Part shown: positions 1-7,941 of the stretch, piece by piece
How the letters are laid out: every line of letters starts with the position of its first letter
How positions within the stretch are numbered: position 1 is the first letter of the stretch
Source of the DNA: Pseudomonadota bacterium
GTDB taxonomy: Bacteria; Pseudomonadota; Alphaproteobacteria; Rhizobiales; Methylopilaceae
Assembly: GCA_023388965.1 (NCBI GenBank)
Contig: JAEWFF010000018.1
Location: 124,001 to 188,000, forward strand
Direction of reading: 5' to 3'
DNA: 64,000 bases
Position numbers and translations under genes: made by a program
The notes under the pieces: generated by a model
Seen by the model: the letters and a program-made list of their open reading frames with translations, nothing else
What the model was told of the DNA's origin: nothing
The model's database searches: none

Positions 1-121
1 CGGCACATACCGTATCGACCTCGGCCCGCAGGCGCCCGCACGGTTCGATCTCGTCGCGGTCGCGGACGGCGCGGCAATCCGCGTCCCCGTGACTCTCGAC
101 CTTGGCGGCCCGACGCCTTAA
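1..121 (+). CDS. C-terminal fragment of a gene entering from the left edge
   Basis: Only about the last 39 codons are inside the window, read in the frame that starts at base 2 and stops at a TAA at 119-121. The visible tail ends AIRVPVTLDLGGPTP and shows no cysteines, repeats or recognisable motif. Its composition matches the local coding style, so it is probably a real gene end. It is followed 45 bases later by the peroxiredoxin on the same strand and could share a transcript with it. I do not recognise the family. Confidence 0.5.
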   Translation, partial: GTYRIDLGPQAPARFDLVAVADGAAIRVPVTLDLGGPTP

Positions 122-166
122 TTAGACCCCGCCTTCCACTTTTGTGAAAAGAAGAGAGAGACGCCT

Positions 167-652
167 ATGTCCATCAAAGCCGGTGACAAGATTCCGGAAG
201 CCACGTTTGCCGTCATGGGTCCCGAGGGGCCCGCGAAGAAGACGACCGACGAGGTTTTCAAGGGCAAGAAGGTCGTGCTGTTTGCGGTTCCGGGCGCGTT
301 CACGCCGTCCTGCCACAAGAACCATCTGCCGAGCTATGTCGAGAAGTATGACGAGCTGAAAGCCAAGGGCGTCGATTCCATCGTCGTGACCGGCGTCAAC
401 GATGTCTTCGTGCAGGACGCGTGGATCAAGGCCGTCGGCTGCGAAGGCAAGATCGACGCTCTGGCCGATGGCAGCGCGGATTTCGCCAAGGCCATGGGTA
501 TGGACATCGATCTCGGCAAGGCCGGTCTCGGCATCCGCTCCAAGCGTTACGCCGCGATTGTCGATGACGGCGTCGTGACGTGGTTCGATGTCGAGGATGC
601 GCCGCCGAAGACCGACAAGACCAAGGCGGACGAAGTTCTGAAGCATCTGTGA
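167..652 (+). CDS. Peroxiredoxin of the Prx5 type
   Basis: A 161-residue thiol peroxidase that would reduce hydrogen peroxide and alkyl hydroperoxides in the cytoplasm. The family signature PGAFTPSCHKNHLP is present, with the peroxidatic Cys at residue 49 and the active-site Thr and Pro just before it. The only other Cys is residue 92 (VGCEGK), so the enzyme is either an atypical 2-Cys type or relies on an external thiol such as glutaredoxin. Length is normal for a Prx5 without a fused glutaredoxin domain. An AG-rich stretch (AAGAGAGAGA) precedes the ATG. The stop is followed within ten bases by a family A palindrome, and the next gene (rnhA) converges on it. Confidence 0.92.
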   Translation: MSIKAGDKIPEATFAVMGPEGPAKKTTDEVFKGKKVVLFAVPGAFTPSCHKNHLPSYVEKYDELKAKGVDSIVVTGVNDVFVQDAWIKAVGCEGKIDALADGSADFAKAMGMDIDLGKAGLGIRSKRYAAIVDDGVVTWFDVEDAPPKTDKTKADEVLKHL

Positions 653-660
653 TGTTTTTC

Positions 661-757
661 GCCTCTCCCGCTTGCGGGAGAGGTCGGCACGGTGCGGAGC
701 ACCGGCCGGGTGAGGGGTTAAGCTCCTCACCCGGCGACATGCTTCACATGTGAAGCC
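661..757. repeat. Family A palindromic element with a partial inverted copy
   Basis: The first unit (661-717) has the hairpin CCTCTCCCGC/GCGGGAGAGG, a second GC hairpin around GCACGG..GCACCGG, and the terminal box CGGGTGAGGGG. The bases 724-757 begin CCTCACCCGGCGAC and continue into the hairpin GCTTCACATGTGAAGC, which is the inner half of an inverted unit. It lies between the stop of the peroxiredoxin and the end of convergent rnhA, so it may also help terminate transcription. Confidence 0.75.
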
Positions 758-768
758 ATAAAACCAAT

Positions 769-873
769 CCTCATCCTGAGGAGGCACGTAGTGCCGTCTC
801 GAAGGATGGGCCGCACATGCGGTGTTTGCCGCCCATCCTTCGAGACGGGCCTTTGGCCCTCCTCAGGATGAGG
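769..873. repeat. Family B inverted pair
   Basis: Outer arms CCTCATCCTGAGGAG and CTCCTCAGGATGAGG are perfect inverse copies. Inside them are two variable stems and the inner arms CGAAGGATGG and CCATCCTTCG. The element fills the space directly downstream of rnhA. Further copies or half copies of the same arms occur near 18.4, 40.3-40.5, 52.3, 60.4 and 62.1 kb. Confidence 0.8.
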
Positions 874-876
874 TCG

Positions 877-1329
877 TTACCTTCCCTTGAACGGCGCCAT
901 GCCTGTGCGCGCAAGTTCGTCCGCACGTTCATTGTCGACATCGCCGGCATGGCCCTTCACCCAGTGCCAGGCGACATCGTGGCGGGCGATGAGGGCGTCG
1001 AGCTCTTCCCAGAGTTCCTGGTTCTTGACCGGCTTCCTGTCAGCGGTTTTCCAGCCGTTGCGTTTCCAGCCCTTCATCCACTGCGTGATGCCGCCGCGTA
1101 CATATTGGCTGTCGGTATAAAGATCGACCGCGCAGGATCGTGTCAGGGCTTCCAGCGCGCGGATGGCGGCGGTGAGTTCCATCCGGTTATTGGTGGTCAT
1201 TGCCTCGCCGCCCGACAGCTCCTTCACCGTGCCGTTGAATTTCAGCAGCGCGCCCCAGCCGCCGGGACCGGGATTTCCCGAACATGCGCCATCGGTCCAG
1301 ATCGCCACGCGCGCGCTCACGGCTGCCAT
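877..1329 (-). CDS. rnhA: Ribonuclease HI
   Basis: A 150-residue enzyme that cleaves the RNA strand of RNA-DNA hybrids during replication and R-loop removal. Visible landmarks are the first catalytic Asp in IWTDGACSGNPGPGG, the Glu in NNRMELTAAI, the Asp in DLYTDSQYV, the basic handle around KGWKRNGWKT, and the final HWVKGHAGD and NERADELAR region with the last Asp. The ATG at 1329 gives the usual family length; the frame stays open further upstream, but that stretch lies inside thrB. It overlaps the end of thrB by 13 bases, which suggests co-transcription and translational coupling. Confidence 0.95.
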   Translation of the reverse strand: MAAVSARVAIWTDGACSGNPGPGGWGALLKFNGTVKELSGGEAMTTNNRMELTAAIRALEALTRSCAVDLYTDSQYVRGGITQWMKGWKRNGWKTADRKPVKNQELWEELDALIARHDVAWHWVKGHAGDVDNERADELARTGMAPFKGR

Positions 1330-2282
1330 CCGTATTCGGCGACCGATGCGACCGCCTGATGGAAGCGCAGCTTGCGCCAGTATTCGAGCGGATGCTTCGG
1401 CTGCACCATGGCGCCGGTCGGAACCGACAGCCAGTCGACAAGACGCGTCAGCAGGAACCGCATGGCCGCGCCGCGCGCCAGAAGCGGCAAAGCGGCGATC
1501 TCCTCCTGCTGCAGCGGGCGTTCGGCATGATAGGCCGCCAGCATGGCCCGCCCCTTGGTCGCGTTGTAGGCGTGGTCCGGCTCGAAGCACCAGGCGTTGA
1601 GGCAGATCGCGAGGTCGTAGGCCAGAATGTCCGTACAGGCGAAATAGAAGTCGATCAGGCCGGGCGGCTGTCCCTGGATGAACAGCACATTGTCGGGGAA
1701 AAGATCGGCATGGATCGTGCCGCGCGGCAGGTCCGCCGGCCAGTTGCGGCCAAGGAAATGCAGTTCCTCGCCGATTGCGCCGGCAAGCCCCGCGCGCACT
1801 TCATTGGCGCGGTCGAGCGCGCTGTCGGCGAGCCGCTTCCAGCCCTCGGGCCCGAAATCGTTGTCGCGCGTCATGGCGAAGCCGAGGCCGACCTTGTGGA
1901 GGCGCGCCAGCGCCTGTCCGACCTGCGCGGCGTTTTCGACGGTCGGGCGGCGGCGTGAAATGCCGTCGAGAAAGGTCACGATGGCGGCCGGGCGGCCGCA
2001 GAGTTCGCCGAGAATCTCGCCGTCGCGGTTCTTGACCGGCAGCGGGCAGGCAACGCCGTGCTCGGCGCAATATTCCATCAGGCCGAGAAAATAGGGCAGG
2101 TTCTCCCGCTTCACGCGCTTCTCGTACAGCGTGAGGATGAACTGGCCGCTCTCGGTCTTGAGAATGAAATTCGAGTTCTCGACGCCTTCGGCGATGCCCT
2201 TGCAGGACAGATGCCGCCCGATATCGTAGGCCGAGACGAACCTTTCGAGATCGTCGTCCGGAACCTCGGTATAAACGGCCAT
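1317..2282 (-). CDS. thrB: Homoserine kinase, aminoglycoside-phosphotransferase-like type
   Basis: A 321-residue kinase of the APH fold that phosphorylates homoserine on the way to threonine. This type replaces the GHMP-type ThrB in many alphaproteobacteria. Seen are an early glycine region (CKGIAEGVENSNF), the catalytic loop GTIHADLFPDNVLF with the expected HxDxxxxN pattern, and LIDFYFACTD for metal binding. The start is the ATG at 2282; a GTG two codons upstream is also possible. In relatives the order ispH-thrB-rnhA is common. Here a transporter gene on the opposite strand separates ispH from thrB. Confidence 0.93.
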   Translation of the reverse strand: MAVYTEVPDDDLERFVSAYDIGRHLSCKGIAEGVENSNFILKTESGQFILTLYEKRVKRENLPYFLGLMEYCAEHGVACPLPVKNRDGEILGELCGRPAAIVTFLDGISRRRPTVENAAQVGQALARLHKVGLGFAMTRDNDFGPEGWKRLADSALDRANEVRAGLAGAIGEELHFLGRNWPADLPRGTIHADLFPDNVLFIQGQPPGLIDFYFACTDILAYDLAICLNAWCFEPDHAYNATKGRAMLAAYHAERPLQQEEIAALPLLARGAAMRFLLTRLVDWLSVPTGAMVQPKHPLEYWRKLRFHQAVASVAEYGWQP

Positions 2283-2381
2283 GGACACGCCCTGCGGCTA
2301 AGGTGGAAGCGCCGCTCCGTTGTTGGCGCGCATTGCGGCGTGTTATCGGCTGGGCCCCCAAGCGTCAAACCCGGTGCGCGC

Positions 2382-3269
2382 GTGATCCCCTTCGAGTGGT
2401 ATTGGGCCATATTCGTGCTGCTGGCGGCAGCGCTGCAGACCGTTCGTAACGCCGCGCAGAGAACCGTGGCCGGCACGGCCGGCACGATCGGCGGCACCGC
2501 CGCCCGTTTCTTCTACGCGCTGCCGTTCGCGGTTCTTTTCCTCGCCGTGTCGGCGATGTTCTACGGCCTGCCGTCCCGGCCGCCGGCGATGTTCTTCGGC
2601 CGGGTGGCGATGTCCGGCGTCTTGCAGATTCTGGCGACCATGGCTCTGCTCACGGCCATGAGCGGCCAGTCCTTCGCCGTCGCCGTCTCGCTGTCCAACA
2701 CCACGCCGGTGCAGGTCGCGATCTTCGCCTTCCTGATTCTCGGCGAGCCGCTGGGCCTGGGCAGCGCATTCGCGGTCATCACCGCGGCCGTCGGCATGGT
2801 GGCGATGTCATGGCCGCATGCGGGTGCGAAGTTCGAGGGCCGGGCGGTTGCCGCCGGCCTGATGTCGGGTTCGTTCTTCGCCCTGTCTGCGGTCGGCTAT
2901 CGCGGCGCAACGACCAGTCTTGACACGCCCTACCTCATGTCCGCCGCGCTGACGTTGACGATCGTGCTGATCTACCAGAGCGTGATTCTCAGCGCCTATA
3001 TGGCCTGGCGCGCGCCGGACGATCTGCGGGCGGTGCTGCGCGTGTGGCGGCAATCCCTGCTGGCGGGATTTGCGGGCGCCTGCGCCTCGCAATTGTGGTT
3101 CAGCGCCTATGCGCTCGAGGAAGTCACGCGTGTGCGCACGCTCGCCGTGGTCGAGCTTCTGTATTCGCAGGTCGTATCGGCGCGTGTCTTCCGCGAAGCC
3201 ATGCGTGCCCGCGAGCTGTTCGGCATCGCCTGCATCGTGGTTGCGATTGTAATGATCCTGAACGCCTAG
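2382..3269 (+). CDS. EamA-family (DMT superfamily) membrane transporter
   Basis: A 295-residue integral membrane protein with about ten hydrophobic segments in two halves, as expected for EamA drug/metabolite transporters. The second half shows the typical conserved region near VELLYSQVVSARVFRE. Substrate cannot be inferred. The start chosen is the GTG at 2382 (reads IPFEWYWAI after it) because it begins just before the first membrane segment; the open frame upstream lies opposite the thrB start and is not protein-like. It stands between thrB and ispH on the opposite strand, and its TAG stop is embedded in a CTAG shared with the ispH stop. Confidence 0.85.
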   Translation: MIPFEWYWAIFVLLAAALQTVRNAAQRTVAGTAGTIGGTAARFFYALPFAVLFLAVSAMFYGLPSRPPAMFFGRVAMSGVLQILATMALLTAMSGQSFAVAVSLSNTTPVQVAIFAFLILGEPLGLGSAFAVITAAVGMVAMSWPHAGAKFEGRAVAAGLMSGSFFALSAVGYRGATTSLDTPYLMSAALTLTIVLIYQSVILSAYMAWRAPDDLRAVLRVWRQSLLAGFAGACASQLWFSAYALEEVTRVRTLAVVELLYSQVVSARVFREAMRARELFGIACIVVAIVMILNA

Positions 3270-4243
3270 ACGGCATCCATTGCGAGGCCGCGCAGCGGGC
3301 GGGGCAGCGGGAAGAACATGTTCTCCTCGATGGCAGCGACCGTCTCGACCTCGACTTCATAACGCTCGGCGAAGGCGTCGATGATCTGCTCGACCAGAAC
3401 TTCGGGTGCCGATGCGCCGGCCGAAATGCCGAGCGTCGCGATGCCGGTCATTTCCGACCAGTCGATCTGGTCCGCGCCGTCGACCAGACGCGACACCTTC
3501 ACGCCGCGCTGTTCCGCGACCTCGCGCAGACGCTGCGAGTTCGAGGAATTCGGCGAGCCGACGGTGATGAACGCATCGCACTGATGGGCGATCTGCTTCA
3601 CCGCTTCCTGACGGTTCGTCGTGGCGTAGCAGATGTCTTCCTTGTGCGGCACGGTGATGTTCGGGAACTTGCGCTTCAGCGCCTCGATGATCCCCGACGT
3701 TTCCTCGACCGAAAGCGTCGTCTGCGTCACGAAGGCGAGCTTGTCCGGATCGTTCGGCACGAAATTCTCGACATCCTCGACCGTCTGCACGAGCTTGACA
3801 GCGCCGTCCGGCAACTGGCCGATCGTGCCCACGACCTCGGGATGCCCGGCATGGCCGATCAGGATGATTTCCTTGCCGCGCTTGAAATGGATTTCCGCCT
3901 CGCGGTGAACCTTGGTCACGAGCGGGCAGGTGGCGTCGAGCACCTGGAAATTGCGGCGCTTGGCTTCGGCCGGAATGGTCTTGGCGACGCCATGCGCGGA
4001 AAAGATCACCGGCGCTTCGGTGCCGTCCGGAACCTCGTCGAGTTCCTCGACAAAGACCGCGCCCTTCCGCTTCAGGCTCTCCACGACATATTTGTTGTGA
4101 ACGATCTCATGGCGCACATAGACGGGAGCGCCGTAGAGTTTGAGCGCTTTTTCGACCACATCGATGGCGCGGACGACGCCGGCGCAGAATCCGCGCGGCG
4201 CACAGAGCAGGATTTTGAGTGGCGGCTTCTGGTCGGTCATCAT
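3266..4243 (-). CDS. ispH: 4-hydroxy-3-methylbut-2-enyl diphosphate reductase
   Basis: Final enzyme of the MEP isoprenoid pathway, a [4Fe-4S] protein making IPP and DMAPP. The three cluster cysteines are visible in PRGFCAGVVRAI, LDATCPLVTKVH and DICYATTNRQ. Conserved His residues lie in VRHEIVHNKY and SAHGV, and the catalytic Glu motif in TLSVEET. The start is one of two adjacent ATGs (4243 or 4240) and no strong ribosome binding site decides between them. The product is about 325 residues, normal for the family. Its last bases overlap the transporter stop by four bases. Confidence 0.96.
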   Translation of the reverse strand: MMTDQKPPLKILLCAPRGFCAGVVRAIDVVEKALKLYGAPVYVRHEIVHNKYVVESLKRKGAVFVEELDEVPDGTEAPVIFSAHGVAKTIPAEAKRRNFQVLDATCPLVTKVHREAEIHFKRGKEIILIGHAGHPEVVGTIGQLPDGAVKLVQTVEDVENFVPNDPDKLAFVTQTTLSVEETSGIIEALKRKFPNITVPHKEDICYATTNRQEAVKQIAHQCDAFITVGSPNSSNSQRLREVAEQRGVKVSRLVDGADQIDWSEMTGIATLGISAGASAPEVLVEQIIDAFAERYEVEVETVAAIEENMFFPLPRPLRGLAMDAV

Positions 4244-4275
4244 ATCGGGGGTCAGTTGTCGATGGGGGGCAGGTC

Positions 4276-4306
4276 TTGTCAAGTTCCCGCCACGGCGCGC
4301 TATAAG
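4276..4306 (+). promoter_or_regulatory. Possible sigma-70-like promoter for the exported-protein gene
   Basis: TTGTCA at 4276-4281 and TATAAG at 4301-4306 are separated by 19 bases, which is longer than ideal. They lie in the divergent gap between ispH and the gene starting at 4349, about 43 bases before its ATG. No experimental or comparative support. Confidence 0.3.
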
Positions 4307-4348
4307 CATGTAAAGCGGAAATCGGGCGTAAATCCGGAGTTTCAAGTC

Positions 4349-4987
4349 ATGGCCACCCTCTACCGGCGCCCCGTGTGCCTCATTGCGGCCTGCGGGCTGG
4401 CGGCGCTGATGGCGGCTTCGTCCGCCTGGGCCGGTTCTGCCGATTCATCTGAGGCATCAATATCTTCCGGCCCGGCCCATGGGCTGCAGCTGGCCCTGTT
4501 CGGCTTCGGTAAATCCGATTCCGACGCCACGCCCAAGCCGCCGCGGGCACCGAAAAAGCAGCCGCTTCAGTGCCCGAAAGTCTCGGTCCAGCCGGGCACC
4601 GCCGCCCATATCGTTTACGAGCGCGGGCGCGACGGCGATCCGACGGGCGTGAAATATCAGGTGCGATTCAGCGAATTTGCGCGCGAATGCATCGATTTCG
4701 GTGCCGAGGCCGGGATTCGCGTCGGCATTGCCGCCCGCGCTCTGGTGGGGCCGCTCGGCAAGGGGGGCGCCGCGCTCGATGTTCCGGTGCGCTTCGTGGT
4801 TCTGGACAAAGACCGCAATGTCGTCGTCTCGCGGGTGACGCGGCTGCGGATCGAGATTCCGGCCGGCACCAATGGAATCACCTTCACGCATGTCGAGGAA
4901 ATGGGGGTTCCCATGCCGCCGGACCGGCTGAAGGATTGGGATTTCCGCGTCGGTTTCGACACCAAGCCGGGTGGAGCACAGGGTTAG
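4349..4987 (+). CDS. Hypothetical exported protein
   Basis: A 212-residue protein with a clear Sec signal peptide (RR, then a hydrophobic run, cleavage likely after AWA at residue 28). After a short Pro/Lys-rich linker come two cysteines (LQCPK and ARECID) that could form a disulfide, then a compact mixed region. A GGAG ten bases before the ATG at 4349 supports the start; the open frame further upstream is antisense to ispH and not a gene. Family not recognised. It is likely a periplasmic or envelope protein and is transcribed toward ccrM. Confidence 0.75.
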   Translation: MATLYRRPVCLIAACGLAALMAASSAWAGSADSSEASISSGPAHGLQLALFGFGKSDSDATPKPPRAPKKQPLQCPKVSVQPGTAAHIVYERGRDGDPTGVKYQVRFSEFARECIDFGAEAGIRVGIAARALVGPLGKGGAALDVPVRFVVLDKDRNVVVSRVTRLRIEIPAGTNGITFTHVEEMGVPMPPDRLKDWDFRVGFDTKPGGAQG

Positions 4988-5030
4988 CCCCTCTGGGGCG
5001 TCGCAGTTCGGGACACCTCCCAACCCTTTG

Positions 5031-5045
5031 TTAACCCTGCTTTTT
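5031..5045 (+). promoter_or_regulatory. Imperfect CtrA-like half-site upstream of ccrM
   Basis: TTAA followed by seven bases and TTTT resembles the CtrA consensus TTAA-N7-TTAA, but the second half matches only partly. It sits 70-85 bases before the ccrM ATG. CtrA control of ccrM is established in Caulobacter; here it is only a possibility. Confidence 0.25.
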
Positions 5046-5115
5046 AGCTCGCATTTAAGGTTGATCGTTCAAGTTCTCCGCGTCGGTCCCGTAGGTCTCG
5101 CGTCGAGGACTTTGA

Positions 5116-6249
5116 ATGTCCAATTCGGTATTGCGTACCCGGGCGCGCCAAGCCGCGTCCGGGATGGACATCCCAGAAAGCCGTATCGTCGTCGGCGATT
5201 GCATCGCCGAGATGAACAGGCTTCCGGCTGCCTCGGTCGATCTCGTTTTCGCCGACCCGCCCTATAATCTTCAGCTTCAGGGCTCGCTGCACCGTCCCGA
5301 TCATTCGCTGGTCGATGCCGTCGATGATGCATGGGACCAGTTTGCGAGCTTCGAGGCCTATGACGCCTTCACGCGCGCCTGGCTGATGGCCGCGCGGCGG
5401 GCGATGAAGCCGAACGCCTCGATCTGGGTCATCGGCTCCTATCACAACATTTTCCGCGTCGGCACGATTCTCCAGGACCTCGGATTCTGGATCCTGAACG
5501 ATGTCGTTTGGCGCAAGAACAATCCGATGCCGAACTTCCGCGGCCGGCGCTTCACCAATGCGCACGAGACCATGATCTGGGCCGCGCGCTCGGCGGAATC
5601 GAAATACACGTTCAATTACGAGGCCATGAAGGCCGGCAACGAGGATCTGCAATTGCGGTCCGACTGGCTGCTGCCGATCTGCACCGGCCATGAGCGGCTG
5701 AAGGACAGGAACGGCCGCAAGGTCCACCCGACCCAGAAGCCCGAAGCGCTGATCGCGCGCGTGCTCATGTCCTCGTCCAAGCGCGGCGATGTCGTGCTCG
5801 ATCCATTTTCCGGCTCCGGCACCACCGCGGCCGTCTCCAAGCGTCTCGGCCGCACCTGCGTCGGCATCGAGCGCGATCATGAATACGCGGCGGCGTCGCG
5901 CGCTCGGCTCTCCGGAATCGAGACCCTCCCGGACGATGCTCTGGCCGAACTCCCCGCCAAACGCGAGGCGCCCCGCGTAGCCTTCTCCTCCGTGATCGAG
6001 CGCGGCCTGATCGCGCCCGGCGCCCGGCTGACCGATTCGAAGCGCCGGCATGAAGCGCTGGTGCGCGCGGACGGCACATTGGCGCTCGGCAATGTCATCG
6101 GCTCGATCCACAAGATCGGCGCGCTGGCGCAGGAGGCCGAAGCCTGCAACGGCTGGACCTTCTGGCACATCGAAACGCCCAAGGGCCTTGCGCCCATCGA
6201 CGTTCTGCGCGGCCAGATCCGTGCGGAAATGGCGTCCGCCGGCGCGTAA
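5116..6249 (+). CDS. ccrM: Cell-cycle-type adenine DNA methyltransferase, GANTC specific
   Basis: A 377-residue beta-class N6-adenine methyltransferase of the CcrM family, which methylates GANTC and links replication to cell-cycle transcription in alphaproteobacteria. The catalytic DPPY is at residues 47-50 (FADPPYNLQLQG), and the S-adenosylmethionine motif DPFSGSGTT at 229-237, in the order expected for the beta class. The last ~90 residues form the C-terminal extension typical of CcrM (GNVIGSIHKIG, WTFWHIE), required for DNA binding in known members. GAGGA precedes the ATG at good spacing. No restriction partner is nearby, which fits an orphan methylase. Many family A repeats in this window contain its GANTC target. 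Confidence 0.96.
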   Translation: MSNSVLRTRARQAASGMDIPESRIVVGDCIAEMNRLPAASVDLVFADPPYNLQLQGSLHRPDHSLVDAVDDAWDQFASFEAYDAFTRAWLMAARRAMKPNASIWVIGSYHNIFRVGTILQDLGFWILNDVVWRKNNPMPNFRGRRFTNAHETMIWAARSAESKYTFNYEAMKAGNEDLQLRSDWLLPICTGHERLKDRNGRKVHPTQKPEALIARVLMSSSKRGDVVLDPFSGSGTTAAVSKRLGRTCVGIERDHEYAAASRARLSGIETLPDDALAELPAKREAPRVAFSSVIERGLIAPGARLTDSKRRHEALVRADGTLALGNVIGSIHKIGALAQEAEACNGWTFWHIETPKGLAPIDVLRGQIRAEMASAGA

Positions 6250-6259
6250 AGGCAAGCGT

Positions 6260-6826
6260 TCAGGAAACCACGATACCTGCTGCGATCAACAGGAGCGCAG
6301 CAGACACCAAGATAATATTTGTCCGAAGGCCCTGAGGTTTCGATCTTCCATCGAGACGCGGGCGGATGCACATCATCCAGATCGGAAGGGCGTAGAATAT
6401 TCCGCCCAATGCGCCGAACAGAGCCTCCCTTATGGTTAGAGGGAACTCCGGGAAGAACAAATGCTGTAGGAGGGGTGCGCCGAGAACAGCTCCTGTTGCC
6501 GCTCCGAGCAGAAGTGTCGGCAGCAGGCCGGTTTGTAACCACGCTATGACCGCAAGAACGATGGGCAGTGTCGCCAGCGTGACGGGAATCGTCGCAACCG
6601 CAATAGGCACGAACCCGGATAACAGTATCATCAGTATTGCATAGAACGGGAGCCACCAGGGACCGTCGAATACGTTGAGTCCGTGAACGGTGGGCCCGGA
6701 AACCAAGGAAAATATCCCCATGGATGCCGAAAGGCCAGTGGCGCAAGCGATGTGCCCCCACAAGACTGCGAGGGGCGCGCGCGCCCAGCGCGGACGAACA
6801 TCGGATATGGACGGATCGTGAGTCAT
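6260..6826 (-). CDS. Hypothetical multi-pass membrane protein with atypical composition
   Basis: About 188 residues from the ATG at 6826, with hydrophobic segments near residues 20-40, 58-80, 85-105, 112-132 and a last one at the C-terminus. An in-frame ATG at 6844 is an alternative; neither has a convincing ribosome binding site. The DNA is clearly less GC-rich than its neighbours and uses codons such as ATA, TTG and AGA that are rare in adjacent genes, suggesting later acquisition. No family motif recognised. It converges on ccrM and is divergent from the cation efflux gene. Confidence 0.65.
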   Translation of the reverse strand: MTHDPSISDVRPRWARAPLAVLWGHIACATGLSASMGIFSLVSGPTVHGLNVFDGPWWLPFYAILMILLSGFVPIAVATIPVTLATLPIVLAVIAWLQTGLLPTLLLGAATGAVLGAPLLQHLFFPEFPLTIREALFGALGGIFYALPIWMMCIRPRLDGRSKPQGLRTNIILVSAALLLIAAGIVVS

Positions 6827-6930
6827 TCCTGATGAATCCACCATATCATTTTTGTTGCTGATGCAAGCGCTTCGCATCTGCAAACATAGTTGTTGTGCGG
6901 CGCGGCCTGCCTGTCTATTCGCCTGCGTTC

Positions 6931-7824
6931 ATGTCCCCCGCCAAGCTCTTCCGACTCGCGCTTGCGAGCATTCTCGTCAGCCTGATCGTTCTCGGGCTCA
7001 AAGTGCTTGCGTGGTGGCTGACGGGTTCGGTCGCGCTGTATTCGGATGCGCTCGAAAGCGTCATCAATGTCGTGACCGCGATCGCATCGGCGATTGCGCT
7101 GTGGTTCAGCCAGCAGCCGGCGGACAAGAACCATCCGTACGGGCACCACAAGGCGGAATATCTGTCCGCCGTTCTTGTCGGCGTGCTCATCACCATCGCG
7201 GCGGTATCTATCGCGCGTTATGCCTATGAGGGCTTTCTCGACCCGCATCCGATCGACGCGCCGTTTGAAGGGCTCGCCATCAGCGGTGTTGCGACGGCGA
7301 TCAACGCGGTCTGGGCTTTCGTCCTGATCCGCGTCGGGCGCCGTGAGAAATCCCTGGCGCTGGAATCCGACGGCAAGCACGTTCTCACCGATGTCGTTAC
7401 GTCGGGCGGCGTTCTGATCGGGCTTGCCGGCTCCGTCCTGTTCGGGCTGCCCATTCTCGATCCCATCATGGCGGCGCTCGTTGCGCTCAACATCGTGTGG
7501 ATGGGCATTGCGCTGGTGCGGGAATCGCTCGGCGGTCTGATGGACGAGGCCGTCGCGCCGGACGAACTCGACAGAATCAAGAGCGTGATCGCGAAAGAGG
7601 CCGACGGAGCCATCGAGGCGCACGATATACGTACGCGTCAGGCGGGCAGGGCGGTGTTCGTGGATTTCCACCTCGTCGTAGCGGGCACGATGAGCGTATC
7701 GGACGCCCACGACATCTGCGACCGCATCGAGCGTGCTCTGCAGGCCGAGGTCGAGGGCGCGCGCGTCACGATCCATGTCGAGCCCGACAACAAGGCCAAG
7801 CATCAGGGTATTGTCGTGGTGTGA
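6931..7824 (+). CDS. Cation diffusion facilitator family metal efflux transporter
   Basis: A 297-residue CDF protein exporting a divalent metal (Zn, Fe, Mn, Co or Cd; metal not resolvable here) against protons. The membrane metal site is visible as LYSDALES in helix 2 and HVLTDVV in helix 5, and the loop carries the family signature HPYGHHKAE. The C-terminal cytoplasmic domain includes DIRTRQAGR and VDFHLVV, as in FieF-type proteins. The ATG at 6931 is chosen because the preceding in-frame GTG at 6895 adds a poorly hydrophobic leader. The stop is followed after four bases by a family C repeat that also encodes the end of convergent mutY. Confidence 0.93.
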   Translation: MSPAKLFRLALASILVSLIVLGLKVLAWWLTGSVALYSDALESVINVVTAIASAIALWFSQQPADKNHPYGHHKAEYLSAVLVGVLITIAAVSIARYAYEGFLDPHPIDAPFEGLAISGVATAINAVWAFVLIRVGRREKSLALESDGKHVLTDVVTSGGVLIGLAGSVLFGLPILDPIMAALVALNIVWMGIALVRESLGGLMDEAVAPDELDRIKSVIAKEADGAIEAHDIRTRQAGRAVFVDFHLVVAGTMSVSDAHDICDRIERALQAEVEGARVTIHVEPDNKAKHQGIVVV

Positions 7825-7828
7825 CGCA

Positions 7829-7941
7829 TGTCCCGGAAGGTGCGGAGCACCTGTCCGGGACCCATACTCCGCAGCATCAGAGATAGAGCCGCACTTTCAC
7901 GGAGTATGGGCCCCGGGTCTCGCTTTGCTCGCCCGGGACAC
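7829..7941. repeat. Family C palindromic element, copy 1
   Basis: Arms TGTCCCGG...CCGGGACA enclose smaller stems and the inner pair CCCATACTCCG / CGGAGTATGGG. It starts four bases after the cation efflux stop and extends into mutY. The last 14 or so codons and the stop of mutY are formed by this repeat. Related copies are at 41.83, 46.40 and 60.13 kb. Confidence 0.8.
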
